DNA from: Cryptomeria japonica
Taxonomy: Eukaryota > Streptophyta > Pinopsida > Cupressales > Cupressaceae
Assembly: GCF_030272615.1 (NCBI RefSeq)
Contig: NC_081408.1
Span: 62,430,614 to 62,494,613 of the forward strand
Direction of reading: 5' to 3'
DNA length: 64,000 bases
Positions within the stretch are counted from its first letter, which is position 1. Every line of letters starts with the position of its first letter. The position numbers and the translations under genes were made by a program. Shown piece by piece: positions 21,119 through 33,974 of the stretch. The notes below the pieces were generated by a model that had not been told where the DNA came from, ran no database searches, and was given only the letters and a program-made list of their open reading frames with translations.

Positions 21119-21383
21119 TCATGTACTTTTTTATCTACTATTGAAGCTGAGTATGTTGTTGTTGCCACTAACTATACACAACTTTTATGGATGAAGCAAA
21201 TGTTGAAGGATATAAAGGTGGATTGTGATACACCAATAGTTATCAAAGATATATCAAAGAATCTAGTATTTCATTCTAAAACAAAGCACATATGTATCAA
21301 GTATAACTTTTTGAAGGAAAAGGTAGAAGCAAATGTAGTTAAACTTGTTTGTATGAAAACTAAAGAACAGATTGTAGATATTT
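21119..21383 (+). pseudogene. Copia D RNase H, upstream piece
   Basis: In-frame RNase H: TIEAEYVVVATNYTQLLWMK, DISKNLVFHSKTKHICIKY, then VCMKTKEQIVDI. The left side is cut by Copia B and the right side by chromovirus G at 21384. The reading frame resumes exactly at 50739 when G and one TSD copy are removed. Copia D is therefore the outer host of both insertions, and the rest of it should lie left of the window. Confidence 0.9.
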
Positions 21384-22012
21384 TGTCATGCCCAAACTTT
21401 TGGGCACAAACGGGATAATTTTTTTTTAAAATAAAAACCTAATAACATTCGATTTGTTAATACGAAATGCACTAACAAGTTTGTCTTAACTATGTTTGTG
21501 TTAACTCTAACCACTAACTCGAGTAAGCAAAATAATACTTAAATTAAATGCGAAATACTAAACTAATTATTTATTACCTCATCAATTTAAATCAATAGAT
21601 TAAATTAAATCCAAAAATCTCTAAATTAATTGACAAGGATGTTATTAATCTCTAATAACTTTTTAATTGCTTAGGAACTACATTAATTAGTCCTAGCACT
21701 TAGATTTTAAAAACTGATTAAATATTTAAATGACAATAATAATAAGACTAAGTTTTGTCTAAAGGGCCAAATAATTCCATAATGAGATTTGCCCTATAAA
21801 GTTTAATCTCAAAAAAACTATTTCTAGATGGACTAAAATATTCCCTATAGTCAAATAACTTACAAACAGAATAAATTTCTTAAATGATTAACTCCAATCT
21901 AATTTAAAATTTAAGACTTCATATTTAAATGTTTATTTAACATATATATAAAATATGAATATTAAATAAACTAATGAAATTAAAGTCAAATTTATACATC
22001 CATAATTTAAAA

Positions 22013-22013
22013 C

Positions 22014-22065
<52 letters not shown>

Positions 22066-22093
22066 CATATGATTATATATATATATACATATG

Positions 22094-22160
<67 letters not shown>
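22013..22160. repeat. (GT)n-(TA)n compound microsatellite in G 3' LTR
   Basis: About 15 GT units followed by long AT/TA runs with two ACATATGAT interruptions. A homologous tract with different unit composition is at 31277-31479. Confidence 0.97.
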
Positions 22161-22163
<3 letters not shown>

Positions 22164-22359
22164 ATCATTTAAACACCTATATAATTATATGTGAGGATAT
22201 TCCCTTTTTTTTAAAACATGCATTATCATCAAATTACTCATGGAAACCCTAACTAAAATATATATATATAAAATGCCCCTACTTTTTTTTATCTCTTCTT
22301 TATTCTTTCGTACTACCCTAACCCTAACGAGGCTAGGGTTTTATTTTTGTTTCTTTGTT

Positions 22360-22690
22360 TTGTGCAGGGCCGAGGTTTCTCGCATGGGGGAGTGGTGGCC
22401 ATGCGGGAAGAGCAGCAGAGTTTTCATGGAGGGGGGAGGGGGGCTCCCCACAGGGACGACCACTTCCAAGCCTGCAGGTCATAGCCCACAGAGGCAGCCT
22501 TGGCCGCCGCTGTGGAATGTGGCCCATAGCCCGGCAGCGTCGCCGCTGTGAGGCGCCACCCACAGCGGGGGCCAAAGCCTCCCCACTATGGGTTGCGGGC
22601 CATAGTGGTGGTTGCGGCTGTCGCTAGGGGTCGCCACCCACAGTGCGGAGGGGGCCGTCCAGCGAGGTCTCGCAGGGCCGAGGCTCCCCT
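22360..22690. other. GC-rich island within G 3' LTR
   Basis: A block of about 330 bp, strongly G+C- and CpG-rich, set in AT-rich LTR. It is preceded by CTACCCTAACCCTAACGAGG with a telo-box-like motif, and by a pyrimidine stretch ending in GTGCAG. It recurs at 31651-31985 in the other LTR. This may be a regulatory or leader segment, but no direct evidence is available. Confidence 0.7.
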
Positions 22691-22740
22691 TTTCTTATGC
22701 ATTATTAGTTTTGATATTTTTTATTTTTAATTTAATTAAA

Positions 22741-22803
<63 letters not shown>
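22741..22803. repeat. (TA)n microsatellite in G 3' LTR
   Basis: About 30 TA units. The equivalent tract in the 5' LTR (about 32028-32052) is much shorter. Confidence 0.97.
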
Positions 22804-22805
<2 letters not shown>

Positions 22806-25674
22806 CATATATAAACACATTTTTTTGTTTTAAAATATGTAAATGTAGCATTTATATATATATATATATATTAGATGCTTTTGGCAAAAAAAAACCCAGG
22901 CTAACTCTACTATGCAAAAATATAGGTACTATTTTTTTTGAAACTTTTTAAGAAGATTGATTAAAATATTCTGATTTAAATCCATGTATATGTTTTTTTA
23001 TTTTAAATACCATAAATCAGAGATAACCTATTTGACTTTAGATTTATATTCTCAAATAAATGATTTACAAAATCCAATAAAATTAAACAACAACTATAGA
23101 AATATGATATTATTTAAATTAAATAGACTATTTAACTCTAGATTTTAATTTCTGTAAAAAAGTAAATGACAGAATGCAATAAATTTAAATAGCAACTATA
23201 TAGATGTGATATTATTTAAATTTAACCTTAGAGATATGCATGTAAATTCTTTAAAACCATGATTTGTATTGGAGAATAAATGGTTAGGACTAGATGCTAA
23301 ATCTTTCTTTCACTAAATACAAGCTTTCCTATTTCATTCTTTTCCAATAATCCAAATGCTTAAGAGGTTAAAATGAACTTCTTGCTTTCTAAAGTAACAT
23401 GCATACAACCATTAATATTTTAAGAACATTTCATAGCTAAAGCTCTACAGAAATATTTCATTTATGCAATACTAATTTAACATAAATAATGCATTTATTT
23501 AAGGCATTTTTAGAATACAATATTGTCATCATTACAAGAGGGTGAGATACCCAAACTAGTCCCTCATTTCTATTAAATGAGGACTTTAAATAAAATAGAT
23601 ACATTTCCTTTCAAAATAAATAAAACATATAGTTTCCCTTTACATTGTTGCAACTTAAAATATAAAATTTTCCATTCCCAAATCTTTTTCTGCAAACAAA
23701 TAAATCCAACAACTTCTACTTGTCTTTTTTTTTTTTCTTCAAAACAACCTACAAATAAATCATATGCTATGACCATGGAGTGCTCACCTCCTGGACTAGG
23801 CTTACTAAAAGCCACCCCCGAGCTTGGAGAACCAAGCCCCAGACAGGTTACAGACATGCAAACACAACAAGCAAGGGAAAACATATAGCAAACATTTTCC
23901 CAACCAAGGCTACACTTCATCACAAAATGTGATGATTTTACATGGTTGGTAGTGGACCAAATAACCTAAGGAGACTACAAGAATGGTAGAACACAATGCC
24001 ACCTCATGGAAAATAATTTTATTTCATAAGATCATTAACCCCTCATTCCTTTTGCCCCCCAATGCATATATGCCATACTTTCTCCTCTTATGACCCCATA
24101 TGCACAAACCAGGCCATGCATTAAGGGTCACGAATACACCCCTTGAGCTCGCTCTCATAAAGAGAGTCTCTCACTTGAGGGCTATCAAACTTCTACCACC
24201 CGCAAGACCATCCTACTCTCCCAAGAGTAGAAGGCCTTGGTTACTCCCAATAGACAAAAAATGCATACAAGAAAATAAAAGATAGAACACAAAATAATTT
24301 TCACAGAGGAAAATACAATAAACCAACCTCTACATACAAGAAATCTTTCAACATAAACATGCACCATAAAAAACAAAGAGGTGAACCAACCTTCAATTTG
24401 CCCAAAGGTATGCTAGAACTAGTTTGAGGATGAGCCACCCAAATCCACAAATCTTCCTTCCACACTTAGCCAAAATTTTGAATCCAAAAACCAAACTTTT
24501 CAAAATCCATAGTCTCCAAAAATGGAGAGTGGGTGATTACCCACAAAATCTCTAATTCTTGCCTAAGAAGACCTCAGTGAGAGTTCTCACAGATTTCTAA
24601 AAATTAATAAAGGAAAAAGTAATAAAAAGATAAAAAAGGATCTCTTATCAAAAGGGAAGGCTATCTAACCTAGATGGCACCTTCTAATTTTGAATTTTTG
24701 CACATCTTAGAAAATCCACTTTTTGGCATGACTAAATAGACACATGGGAGTAGACACATGCCTAATAACACTCCTAGCTCATAGGTATACCTTATGGGCT
24801 TTAGGAAACACCTTTAAACTACCCCTAGGAGTCCACTTGACCCCTTATAAACCCATCTGAAGTTTATTTTTGGGTCAAAATTGAGTTGACCACTCCAAAA
24901 ACTCTACCCAAGGAAATTTTAGAAACACATTCAAATGTTTGAAAAGCTATAGTTAAACAACTCCCTTCAAGAGACAAGTCAAAATTCAAGACAAAAATCA
25001 ATACATGTGTCAAGTGACACAATAAAATACATTACAAAATTACACATGGAAATTGTCTCTTGTTGGATTTAAATAAATCAATAACACACATGCATCATTC
25101 ACTATTACAAATAAAATATGATACATATAGGGTGTTGTCTCTCCAAATAGACAACCCCTAGCTTTACGAACGTACATAGGTCTAGGTTTGGTTCTCGATA
25201 ATATTTCCATGGTCACATGGATAATTTTCCTGTGCATCTCAATTCCACATTAGTACTTCCAAATAACCTCATATAATATTTAAACACATGAATAAGAATA
25301 CATGTCTAACACTATGCATACAATTGATATTAAACAAAATCAATATATCTTGTATCAAAATAAATCCACATAAGCAGTTATCATAATCCTCATAATTTTG
25401 ATCCATATATAAACATGCATCCTATTTCTATTATCATAGTAAAGTCTTGCAATTCCAATATTGACATACATCATCACAAAGTGATCCTATTCTAGAATCA
25501 TATAGAGTTCTATGTTTATAATGCATAGAAATGAAGCATCAATATATATCAATATTCTCCAAATCATGAAATCATATAAGTTCCAAATCCATAATGTATA
25601 AAAATAAAGCATCCATAATAGTCTCAACATGAAAAAAACTGAAATGCTAGGATGAGTCGGGGTAGGGCCTCACA

Positions 25675-25688
25675 CCCTCCCCCTCTAG
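25675..25688 (-). promoter_or_regulatory. Chromovirus G polypurine tract
   Basis: Minus strand CTAGAGGGGGAGGG directly before the 3' LTR start TGTGAGGCCC. Confidence 0.88.
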
Positions 25689-25727
25689 GTATGAACTTCC
25701 TCCTAGAGTTCATCAAAAAGATGGGAG

Positions 25728-26063
25728 TTACTGTGATCTCATACATGCTATGTCCTCCCATGAAGTCGTATCCTCATCATAGCAATCCCACTAGACCCTA
25801 ACCCGGTCCAGCTCTCAACCTCGAAGGGCTAGTGTCCGGTGTGCCAAAATGCGAATGGGCTCCAAAGCTAGCTACCCGCCCGACTCCACTTGCAAGGCAT
25901 CCCAATCTAAAATATGAGACTCATCATAGATATACTTTCTCAAAAATGATACATGAAACACATCATGGATGCGTGGCAGGCTAGGTGGCAAGGCTAAATG
26001 ATAGAGAACTGGTCCTATCCTCTCAAGGATCTCAAATGGTCCTACAAAGAAAGGTACAAGCAT
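25728..26063 (-). pseudogene. Chromovirus G integrase C-terminus and chromodomain
   Basis: The integrase tail is [33 protein letters not shown], then a HILDWDAL segment. About 35 codons further the chromodomain is visible: EPIRILAHR, RVRV-stop-WDCYDEDTTSWED, ending MRSQ and a stop at 25728-25730. Two in-frame stops (25815-25817 TGA, 25791-25793 TAG) break it. Chromodomains of chromoviruses are thought to steer integration to heterochromatin. The aromatic W-D/Y-region is still recognisable. Confidence 0.88.
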
Positions 26064-26216
26064 AGAACCCTTTCCATAATGGATTGGACTCTTATGTGGT
26101 CACACTCTCAAAAAGACTTTGTCTCCAACTAAGTAGCTATGATCTATCCTCTTCGCATATGCATACTTCTTCTATCTATCCTATGCCTCTCTAAGACATT
26201 GTCTAATCAAATCCAC

Positions 26217-27128
26217 CTACCGCTCCATATCCCAAACTATCTCAGGACCAATAGCAACTTTGTCCTCTATGTGGTCCCAACTCAACGGTGTCCTGCAAGG
26301 CCTGCTGTATAATGCCTGATAGGGTGGCATCCCCAATGAAGTGTGATGCCCATTGTTATAGGCAAACTCCACTAAGGAAAGGTACTCTTCCCATTTAGTC
26401 TGATGATCGATGATGTACATGCGAAGCATATCCTCTAACACCTGGTTAACCCTCTCTGTCTGACCATCCATTTTCGGATGATAGGTTGTACTAAAGTTGA
26501 GCTTAGTGCCCACAGCTACTTGTAATACCTTCCAAAAGGAAGAAGTGAAGAGGGAATCCCTATCAGAAATAATCTTGCGTGGAATGCAATGAAGTCTGAC
26601 AATGTCTCGCAAGAACACCTATGCTACCGCTAGTTTTGTGAAGGTAGTCCGAACTGGTGAAAAGTGGGCCACTTTGGTCAACTTGTCAACTGTCACCAAG
26701 ATGGCATCATGGTGACAAGATGACATAGGAAGATCAATGATGAAATCCATGGATATAGTATCCCACTTCCACTTTGGTATAGCATGAGACTGGAGCAACC
26801 CACCTTGATGGTGGTGCTCTGCCTTGAGTCTCTGACACTCGAGGCATCGGGCTACTAACTCAGCAATGAGTTGCCACATTCTTGGCCAATGATATAACTA
26901 TCTCAAGTCAGGATGCATCTTCTTAACTCTAGGATGTGATGCATAAGGAGCTCTATGAGCCTCCATGACAATGAATTCTCGCAATCCCCTAGAAGAAGGT
27001 ACATAGATGTGCCCTCTATGGCGTAATAGTCCATCAGACTCCAAGGAACAATCCACATATTTTCCTTCTAGAGTTTCTTGAGATCGTATCACCTGACAAA
27101 CCTCTAAATACCATTCTTCCTCTAGCAA
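26217..27128 (-). pseudogene. Chromovirus G integrase
   Basis: The zinc-binding region is APYASHPRVKKMH...CLECQRLK. The catalytic triad is visible as MDFIIDLPMS (first Asp), IISDRDSLFTSSFW (second Asp) and GQTERVNQVLEDMLR (Glu). Further typical sequence is VEFAYNNGHHTSLGMPPYQA. The frame is the same throughout, with stops near 26895, 26616 and 26215. This is the order and sequence style of Ty3/Gypsy integrases. Apart from the nonsense codons it is well preserved. Confidence 0.92.
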
Positions 27129-27279
27129 CTACTGCAATATACGATCTCTCAAATCCATGCCCATAGATATGGTGTATACCTCATGATGTCTCCTACTCAA
27201 GGCATTTGCAACTACGTTTTCTTTCCCTTTGATGTAGTGAATGTCAAAATTATATTCACACAAGAACTCCATCCATCTC

Positions 27280-27600
27280 CTCTATTGTGTGTTAAGGTTC
27301 GGCTGAGTGAATATGTACTGAAGGCTTTGATGGTCTGAATAAAGCTCAAAATGATGACCCAAAAGGAAGTGTCTCCACCTCACAAGTGCATGCACTACTA
27401 CTGCAATCTCTAGGTCATGAGTAGGGTAGTTAAGCTCATGAGTCTTAAGTTTCCTAGACTCCAAAGCTATAGCCCTACCATCCTACATAAGGACTACTCC
27501 TAAACCCTCTAGGCAAGCATCTGTGCAAACCATGAAGTTAGTTGAGGGATCTAGTACTACAAGGATAGATGCATTATTAAGTACCTTTTGAGTTCCTGAA
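27280..27600 (-). pseudogene. Chromovirus G RNase H
   Basis: Catalytic positions are visible: CTDACLEGLGVVLM (Asp), YPTHDLEIAVVVHAL (Glu), HFELYSDHQSLQYIF (Asp). Stops occur near 27487 and 27280. In plant Gypsy elements this domain follows RT and removes RNA from the RNA-DNA hybrid. Confidence 0.88.
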
Positions 27601-27699
27601 AGGCCCTCTCGCACTTCTCTGTCCACTCAAATTTCTTCCCTTTACGCTAAAGAGAAGTAATGGGATGTGTGACTCTAGAGAATCCCTCAATAAAGAGTC

Positions 27700-28460
27700 A
27701 GTAATAACCTACTAAGCCCATGAAGCTCTTGACCTCTATCACATTGGTTGGCACTGGCCAATCCATAATAGCTCTGATCTTTGATGGGTCAACTAAGATC
27801 CCATCACTGAAAATAATGTGCCCAAGGTACTTGACCTCTGAACGAAAGAAAGCACACTTTCACAAACTGCCAAACAATTGATTGTCCCTCAAACACTGCA
27901 AAACCTACCTCAGGTGCTCCTCATGCTCTTTCTCATTCCAAGAATATATCAATATGTCATCGAGGAACAAAATAACAAAATGGTCAAGAAATTTGCAGAA
28001 TACCCCATTCACGAGGCTCATGAAAATAGCTAGAGCATTCGTAAGACTAAATGGAACCATGGTGAACTCATAGTGGCCATATCTAGTGCGAAATGCAGTC
28101 TTGTGAATATCACTTTCCACTATTCTCAACTGATGGTATCCTAAATTCAGATCAATTTTGGAAAATACTTTGGCACCCTAAAGTTGGTCGAATAAATCAT
28201 TAATCCTGGGTAAGGGATGTCAGTTCCTAATGGTTACTTTGTTCAACTGATGATAATCTATGCATAACCGAAGAGATCCATCCTTCTTCTTCACAAAGAT
28301 GACTGGTGCACCCCACGGGGATATGCTAGGACATATGTGATCCTTCTCTAGGAGTTCCTCAAGCTACATCTTGAGCTCATTAAGCTTATTTGTGGTCATC
28401 CTATAAGGTTCTCTTGAAACTGGCTCAGCTCCTGGTACAAGGTCTATATGAAAGTCAATC
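27700..28460 (-). pseudogene. Chromovirus G reverse transcriptase
   Basis: The RT begins after REIDFHIDLVPGAEPVSR. It shows [20 protein letters not shown], then [47 protein letters not shown], the catalytic FLDDILIYS (usual YLDD or FVDD type) at about 27945-27970, and KYLGHIIFSDGI. A stop follows KVTIRN, and others lie near 28365, 28175 and 27903. Confidence 0.92.
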
Positions 28461-29060
28461 TCTCTACGAGGCAGCATTCCAAGTAACTCTAAAGGAAACA
28501 CGTCTGAATATCCCTTAAGGATAGGATGGTCATCAATCGATGTTTCCTTTTTGTCCACTTCCCCTCTGTCACTGATGGTGATGGAAAATAACTGACATCC
28601 CTTTCGCATGCTCCACTTAAGCTGCATTGTGGAAATCATATGAAGAGACATGAGTCTCTGAATCCTTATGATTACTATGGGTGAACCCTAGTCATCCTCA
28701 CACTTGATCACTTTCAGGTGACAATCCATCTTCGCTCTATGGGCATAAAGCCAATCCATGCCAAGTACGATGCCATATGATCCAAGTGGTGTACCTCTAA
28801 GGTCTACTAGGGTGGTGGTATTGCCAATCTGAAGCTAACATGCCCTAACCTCAGATTCCTCTGACACTCTAGCCCCTGAAGCTAACTCCACTTCCCAACT
28901 GACACCTTGTCTAGTTGCCACTAGCCTGCAATGCTCCACAACCAATGGAGATATAAAGGAGTTAGTAGCTCCTGAATCAAATAATATAGATACACTGTTA
29001 CCTCTTATCACACCTGTAGCCTCAATGACTGTGGCCTAGTGCTCTGCCTGGTGGTTGTCA
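28460..29060 (-). pseudogene. Chromovirus G protease region
   Basis: The aspartic protease active site ILFDSGATNSFIS (about 28955-28995) keeps the DSG/A triad. LVDLRGTPLGSYGIVLGMDW and YAHRAKMDC follow. The frame continues with stops near 28838 and 28690 into the linker before RT. Confidence 0.88.
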
Positions 29061-30472
29061 ACTGCTGCAAAGACTCTATGGGACCTACCCATATCTCCAA
29101 CTATAGGCTCTACCATCTGACCCTGAGGACACCGCGTGCCTGACCCTCCAATTCCCTACCATCTGACCCTGAGGACACTCTCTCGCCATGTGCCCCATGG
29201 CTCCACACATGAAACAAGCACCGCGTGCCTGAAACTAGATGTCGTGAGGCCTAGAGAAAGACAATCCTCCTATCCTGCTAGAACCAATGTACCCACCCCT
29301 GGAGGACTATTGACTCCTCGCTGGAGGTGTTTAAGGAACCTGAGATCACTGGTCTCACCTCTAACCCTGAGATTGCCACTGCTTGGGCTTTGCACCCTGC
29401 TAACTCTATGGAGGCCTCTGCCTCTGGTTCTACTGTTACTGTTGTGGAGGAGGCGGTTTGGAGAACCCTGATGTGTGCCTGTTATTTCCCTTCCAATGGG
29501 GTTTCTGAAACCTGTATGTCTAGGGTATAGGGTTTCAGTTTTGGAACCGATCCCTTGTATCTTGTGGCCTGACCTAAATCTCCTCTGCTATCAAATCCTT
29601 CTCTATGGCAACCCGAAGGCTCTCTAGAGCGAACATCCTCACTGGTCTTGCTATGTCAGCATTCAGCCCTCTGATAAAATGATTGATGAGAAGCTTCTCA
29701 TCTTTTAGGTAGTCCACGTATGGCAAGAGCTTGAAGAACTTTCTCTTGTACTGGGTCACTTAGAGACCCTTCTACTGGAGTTCATGGAACTTGTCTATCC
29801 TACATTGTTTGTAATGCTCTGACAAGTACCTCTCCCTAAATGTCTCTATAAAAATCTCCCATGTGAGAGTATCAGCAACTAAACCACACTTGTATTCCTC
29901 CTGTCTCCACCATGTGGAGGTCGTTGCTCTCAATAGGTGGACTGCTACACGTGCCTTTAGATTCCTCTCATAAGAGCACAATGCAAAACACCTATCTAGG
30001 CTCAAAAGCCAAGACTCAGCTTCTACCCCATCAGTAGATCCCCCAAAAGATGGTGGCTAGAGGTGCATAACCTCTCTGATTAGATCCCCTGGATCCCAAG
30101 GTGATCTCACATAATACACTGGCTTTGCCATTGGAGGTGGTCCTGGTAGGTGAATGGACTCGGGCTCATGCCCAACCTGACTCTATGGGATTAGGAGGTG
30201 GACTCATACTCCATTCCCTATCTGTCGATCTATGGCTCCCTGAGTTCTGATTTTCAACATGATGATCCTCTGCTGGAAGTCTTTCCTGGACTATCCCTAT
30301 CAGGTTCTGGAGTGCTTCTAAGATGTCTCAGTTTGGGTCAACTATGTTCTTAGGAAGGGGCCTCTGGGTTCCTTTCAGGAACTGATTCCTCCCTATCGAC
30401 CTCTTCACGTGCCATACTTTCACTCCTAGGACCTCTACCACGTTTGCGAGCTTGTCACGTAGTTGGAGGCAT
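29060..30472 (-). pseudogene. Chromovirus G gag
   Basis: The probable ATG is at 30472 (MPPTT, then a stop). It has a basic, Arg-rich start and a capsid region (VHLLRATTSTWWRQEEY, FRERYLSEHYKQCRIDKFHEL, LLINHFIRGLNADIA) at about 29574-30005. A Gln/Pro-rich linker follows, and a CCHC knuckle CFMCGAMGHMAREC at about 29170-29215. A short direct duplication of CCATCTGACCCTGAGGACAC (29111 and 29159) lies just after it. Stops are frequent. Confidence 0.85.
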
Positions 30473-30480
30473 CCTGATGA

Positions 30481-30508
30481 AAAATAAAATAAAATAAAAT
30501 AAATAAAT
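30481..30508. repeat. (AAAAT)n tract
   Basis: About five AAAAT units between gag and the primer site of G. Confidence 0.9.
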
Positions 30509-30629
30509 AGTTTTTTGGAGAAATATTTAATTAGTTAAAATTAAATATCATAGAAAATTAATTTAACATAATAAATTAAATAATTAAAGCGAAATGTAAT
30601 GGAGAAAGGTTCCTAGTGTTGGAAACCTT

Positions 30630-30641
30630 CCTCTAATACCA
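30630..30641 (-). promoter_or_regulatory. Chromovirus G primer binding site
   Basis: The minus strand reads TGGTATTAGAGG three bases after the LTR end (GGGCATGACA), two differences from the iMet site TGGTATCAGAGC. Confidence 0.75.
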
Positions 30642-30644
30642 AAA

Positions 30645-31281
30645 TGTCATGCCCAAACTTTTGGGCACAAACGAGATAATTTTTTTTTTTTAAATAACAA
30701 CTTAATAACATTAAATTTATTAATACGAAACGCACTAACAAGTTTGTCTTAACTATGTTTGGGTTAACTCTAACCACTAGCTCGAGTAAGAAAAATAATA
30801 TTTAAATTAAATATGGAATACTAAAATAATTATTTATTACCCCATCAATTTAAATCAAAAGACTAAATTAAATCCAAAAATCTCTAAATTAATTGACAAG
30901 GATATTATTAATCTCTAATAACTTTTTACTTGCTTAGGAACTACATTAATTAGTCCTAGCACTTAGATTTTAAAAACTGATTAAATATTTAAATGATAAT
31001 AATAAGAAGTCTAAGTTTTGTCTAAAGGGCCAAATAATTCCATAATGAGATTTGCCCTATAAAGTTTAATCTCAAAAAAAAAATTTCTAGGTGAACTAAA
31101 ATATTCCCTATAGTCAAATAACTTACAAATAGAATAAATTTCCTAAATGATTAACTCCAATCTAATTTAAAATTTAAGACTTCATATTTAAATGTTTATT
31201 TAACATATATATAAAATATGAATGTTAAATAAACTAATCAAATTAAAGTCAAATTTATACATCCATAATTTAAAACTATAT

Positions 31282-31343
<62 letters not shown>

Positions 31344-31412
31344 GTGTGTTTGTATATATATATACATACATACATATATGTGTGTGTGTGTATTTATAAA
31401 TATATACATATG

Positions 31413-31478
<66 letters not shown>

Positions 31479-32062
31479 AGGATATTCCCCCTTTTCTTTT
31501 TTAAACATACATTATCATCAAATTACTCATGGAAACCCTAACTAAAATATATATATTAAAAAATACCCCTACTTTTTTTAATCTCTTCTTTATTCTTTCG
31601 TACTACCCTAACTCTAACCGAGCTAGGGTTTTATTTTTGTTTCTTTGTTTTGTACAGGGCCGAGGTTTCTCGCATGGGGGAGCAGCGGCCATGGGGGAGT
31701 AGTGGAAGAGTTTTCATGGAGGGGGGAGGGGGGCTTCCCGTAGGGATGGTCACTGTCAAGCCTGCAGGTCGTGGCCCACATAGGCGGCCTTGGCTGCCGC
31801 TGTGGGATGCGGCTTGCAGCCTGACAGCATCGCCGTTGTGAGGCACTGCCCACAGGGGGGGGGGCAAAGCCTCCCCACTGTGGGTTGCAGCCCACAATGC
31901 CAGTTGCGACAGTTGCTAGGGGTCACCACCCATAATGCAGAGGGGGCCACCCAGCGGGGACTCACAGGGCTGAGGCTCCCCTTTTCTCATGCATTTTTTT
32001 TTTGATATTTTTTTTTGTTAATTTAATTTATATATATATATATATATATATTAGATGCTTTT
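30645..32062 (-). repeat. Chromovirus G 5' LTR, piece 1
   Basis: Matches 21384-22866 of the 3' LTR, including a microsatellite (31277-31479), a GC-rich island (31651-31985) and a short (TA)n. Ends at the TSD CTTTT of element S. Confidence 0.92.
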
Positions 32063-33445
32063 TGATGCAGAGCACCATGGAAAACCAACTCACAACCAAG
32101 GATCTTGCTGATCCAATCATCATTACAATCATTAAGTGGCAATGCAAATGGTATTCATCCATTCTACAATGCAATCACAATATAATCTTTACACAAGGGT
32201 TGTCTATCAAATACTTCCACCATATGCCACCAATCAACCCCAAACCACTTTAAAAGGTTATATTCCATCCCTAAAGACCTTAATTCAATATTTTAGATCA
32301 TAAAATTCACCAAAACATGAGACAACAAATTCTTTATTCCCATGGAGTACCCTAGTTCAAGGTTTCATCCTTAAAAACTGTTTTCACAAAAATAACCACA
32401 ACTTCTTCAATTCTTAACCAAATTAAGTGAGATAAAAATAAATTGAAAGAGGGTTCGGAGAAATTTCCAAAAAATATATCCTTTCTTCATCATTATTCTT
32501 AATTTGGCCATATCAAATGCTGCAACAGGACTGCTCCTGCCTTTACCAGTCTGATCTCACAATAAAATGCAGATGAACAGTCATTAATAACTTTTTACAT
32601 ATTAAAAATAAATCTAATCGCTTCAGTCAGATTGTAGATAGGTCAGATAAACAACATTTCCCCAAGTTATAGCCAGATCCAACAGTTAAATCATACGTTA
32701 TGAAGCTTTTCCTAAAACTGGTTAACCCTAGGCAGGGTTTTGGCAGTTACAAACTGTTTTCACCAAAACGTCCATAACTTTCTCAAATCTGCATGAAATA
32801 AACTCAAACAAAAAGAAATGGAAAGCTTATTCATTTTTATACACTATCCAATTAATAATACATGGTTTTCCAGGCTTTACATGGCCGTACAAGGCCTGGA
32901 AACCAGAGGAAAACCTTTAAAACACCAAAATAACAAATTGAAAAACCAAGAACTTGTTACCAAATTGATTTCAATGCTTCCCAATGCCTTCCATTTTTTC
33001 ATTTTCATGGATTACAATCCTTAAAAACATAAATCAACCTCTTGGGTCGAATTCCCTTTGAAAATTAACTAAATAACCACCTTTCAACCAAATGACACCT
33101 CCTCTATCTAGGTTTTGTCTTGACAACTCTTTGAGTTTGCACTCAAAACTTGTTAAGATATTACATGGAAATTATTAACACCTTATAATGGACCAAATAA
33201 CACAATTTACATCATTTTCCCCCTTCATGATACTTTTACACAAATTTGACCTCATAAACCCAATCAAGACTCAAATACACAACTTGGGCAACTTTGGACA
33301 AAATGGCTCATTTAGCCTTACATATTATGATTCAATGGACTCAAATGACCTTAATACATTATGAATGACTCAAATACAATCAAATTGTTCACATTATGAC
33401 TTTTGACCTCCTGGTATGCTTGTGTGCTTAGGTGCTCTTGCACCA
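32063..33445 (-). repeat. Element S 3' LTR
   Basis: Non-coding, 1383 bp. In the sense direction it starts TGGTGCAAGAGCACC, whose GGTGCAAGAGCACC is a short near-palindrome. Confidence 0.92.
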
Positions 33446-33974
33446 TACTACCGACGTTGAAAAGTTTCCAAGTCCCTTGGAAACATAGGGATAATAACCT
33501 GCAAAAAAATTAGACTGAAACCTTCATCTTTGTCTTTTCCTTTTTATGCCTCTTGTCTTCCTTCATTTTATCACCATTCACATGCCTTTTGTGACAATCA
33601 ACATCTCCAAAAGGACACAGGACTGTCCTTGTATCTGCCTCCTCAATAACTCCTATTAATGGAGTATGTAATGGCTGCCATCCAAGTGCTTTTACCAACC
33701 ATAAGTCCACCTCTCCATGCTGCATCACCTCACCAAAAACAAAAAACTCACCTTTGCCTCACCTAGGAGTCCTCTCCTTGCCTCTCTCCCTAGTCTCTTG
33801 GCAACCAATGGACCATCCCTTTGGCCCTTGACAGACCTTCCTTGTCTGCCCACACACAACACCAACTTCCTCTTGCAACTAGATGGACAAGCACCTGCAA
33901 CCAAAACTCATCAATAACACAAAACACAAACAACTTGCTCAGCCCAGATCTTTTGCTGAGCTCTGATACCAATT
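33446..33974 (-). other. Element S internal region
   Basis: 529 bp with the PBS at its right end. A minus-strand frame of 72 codons (33510-33728, MMQHGEVDLWLV...) and one running from the LTR (33790-34086) are open, but I recognise nothing in them. They could be residue of a captured gene or chance. No clear polypurine tract is seen next to the 3' LTR at 33446. Confidence 0.6.

Larger units (their letters stand above)
21384..25674 (-). repeat. Chromovirus G 3' LTR (4.29 kb)
   Basis: Uninterrupted LTR. It contains a (GT)n/(TA)n microsatellite at 22013-22160, a GC-rich island at 22360-22690, a (TA)n tract at 22741-22803, and long AT-rich non-coding sequence. Its outer end carries a short palindrome (GCCCAAACTTTTGGGC). 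Frames inside, including the GC-rich ones, have no recognisable protein content. Confidence 0.93.

Noticed and set aside
22240-22730. Open frames in the GC-rich block of the G LTR (both strands)
   Set aside because: Frames are open on several strands at once because of base composition; Pro/Arg/Gly-rich products without family features; also inside a non-coding LTR. The same applies to 31623-32005 and 38671-38974.
31200-31541. Open frames across the (TA)n/(GT)n tracts
   Set aside because: Ile-Tyr and Val-Cys repeats are translations of dinucleotide microsatellites.
33510-33728. Captured gene in element S
   Set aside because: A 72-codon frame of unknown content is too short to separate from chance; kept only as a remark in the internal region.
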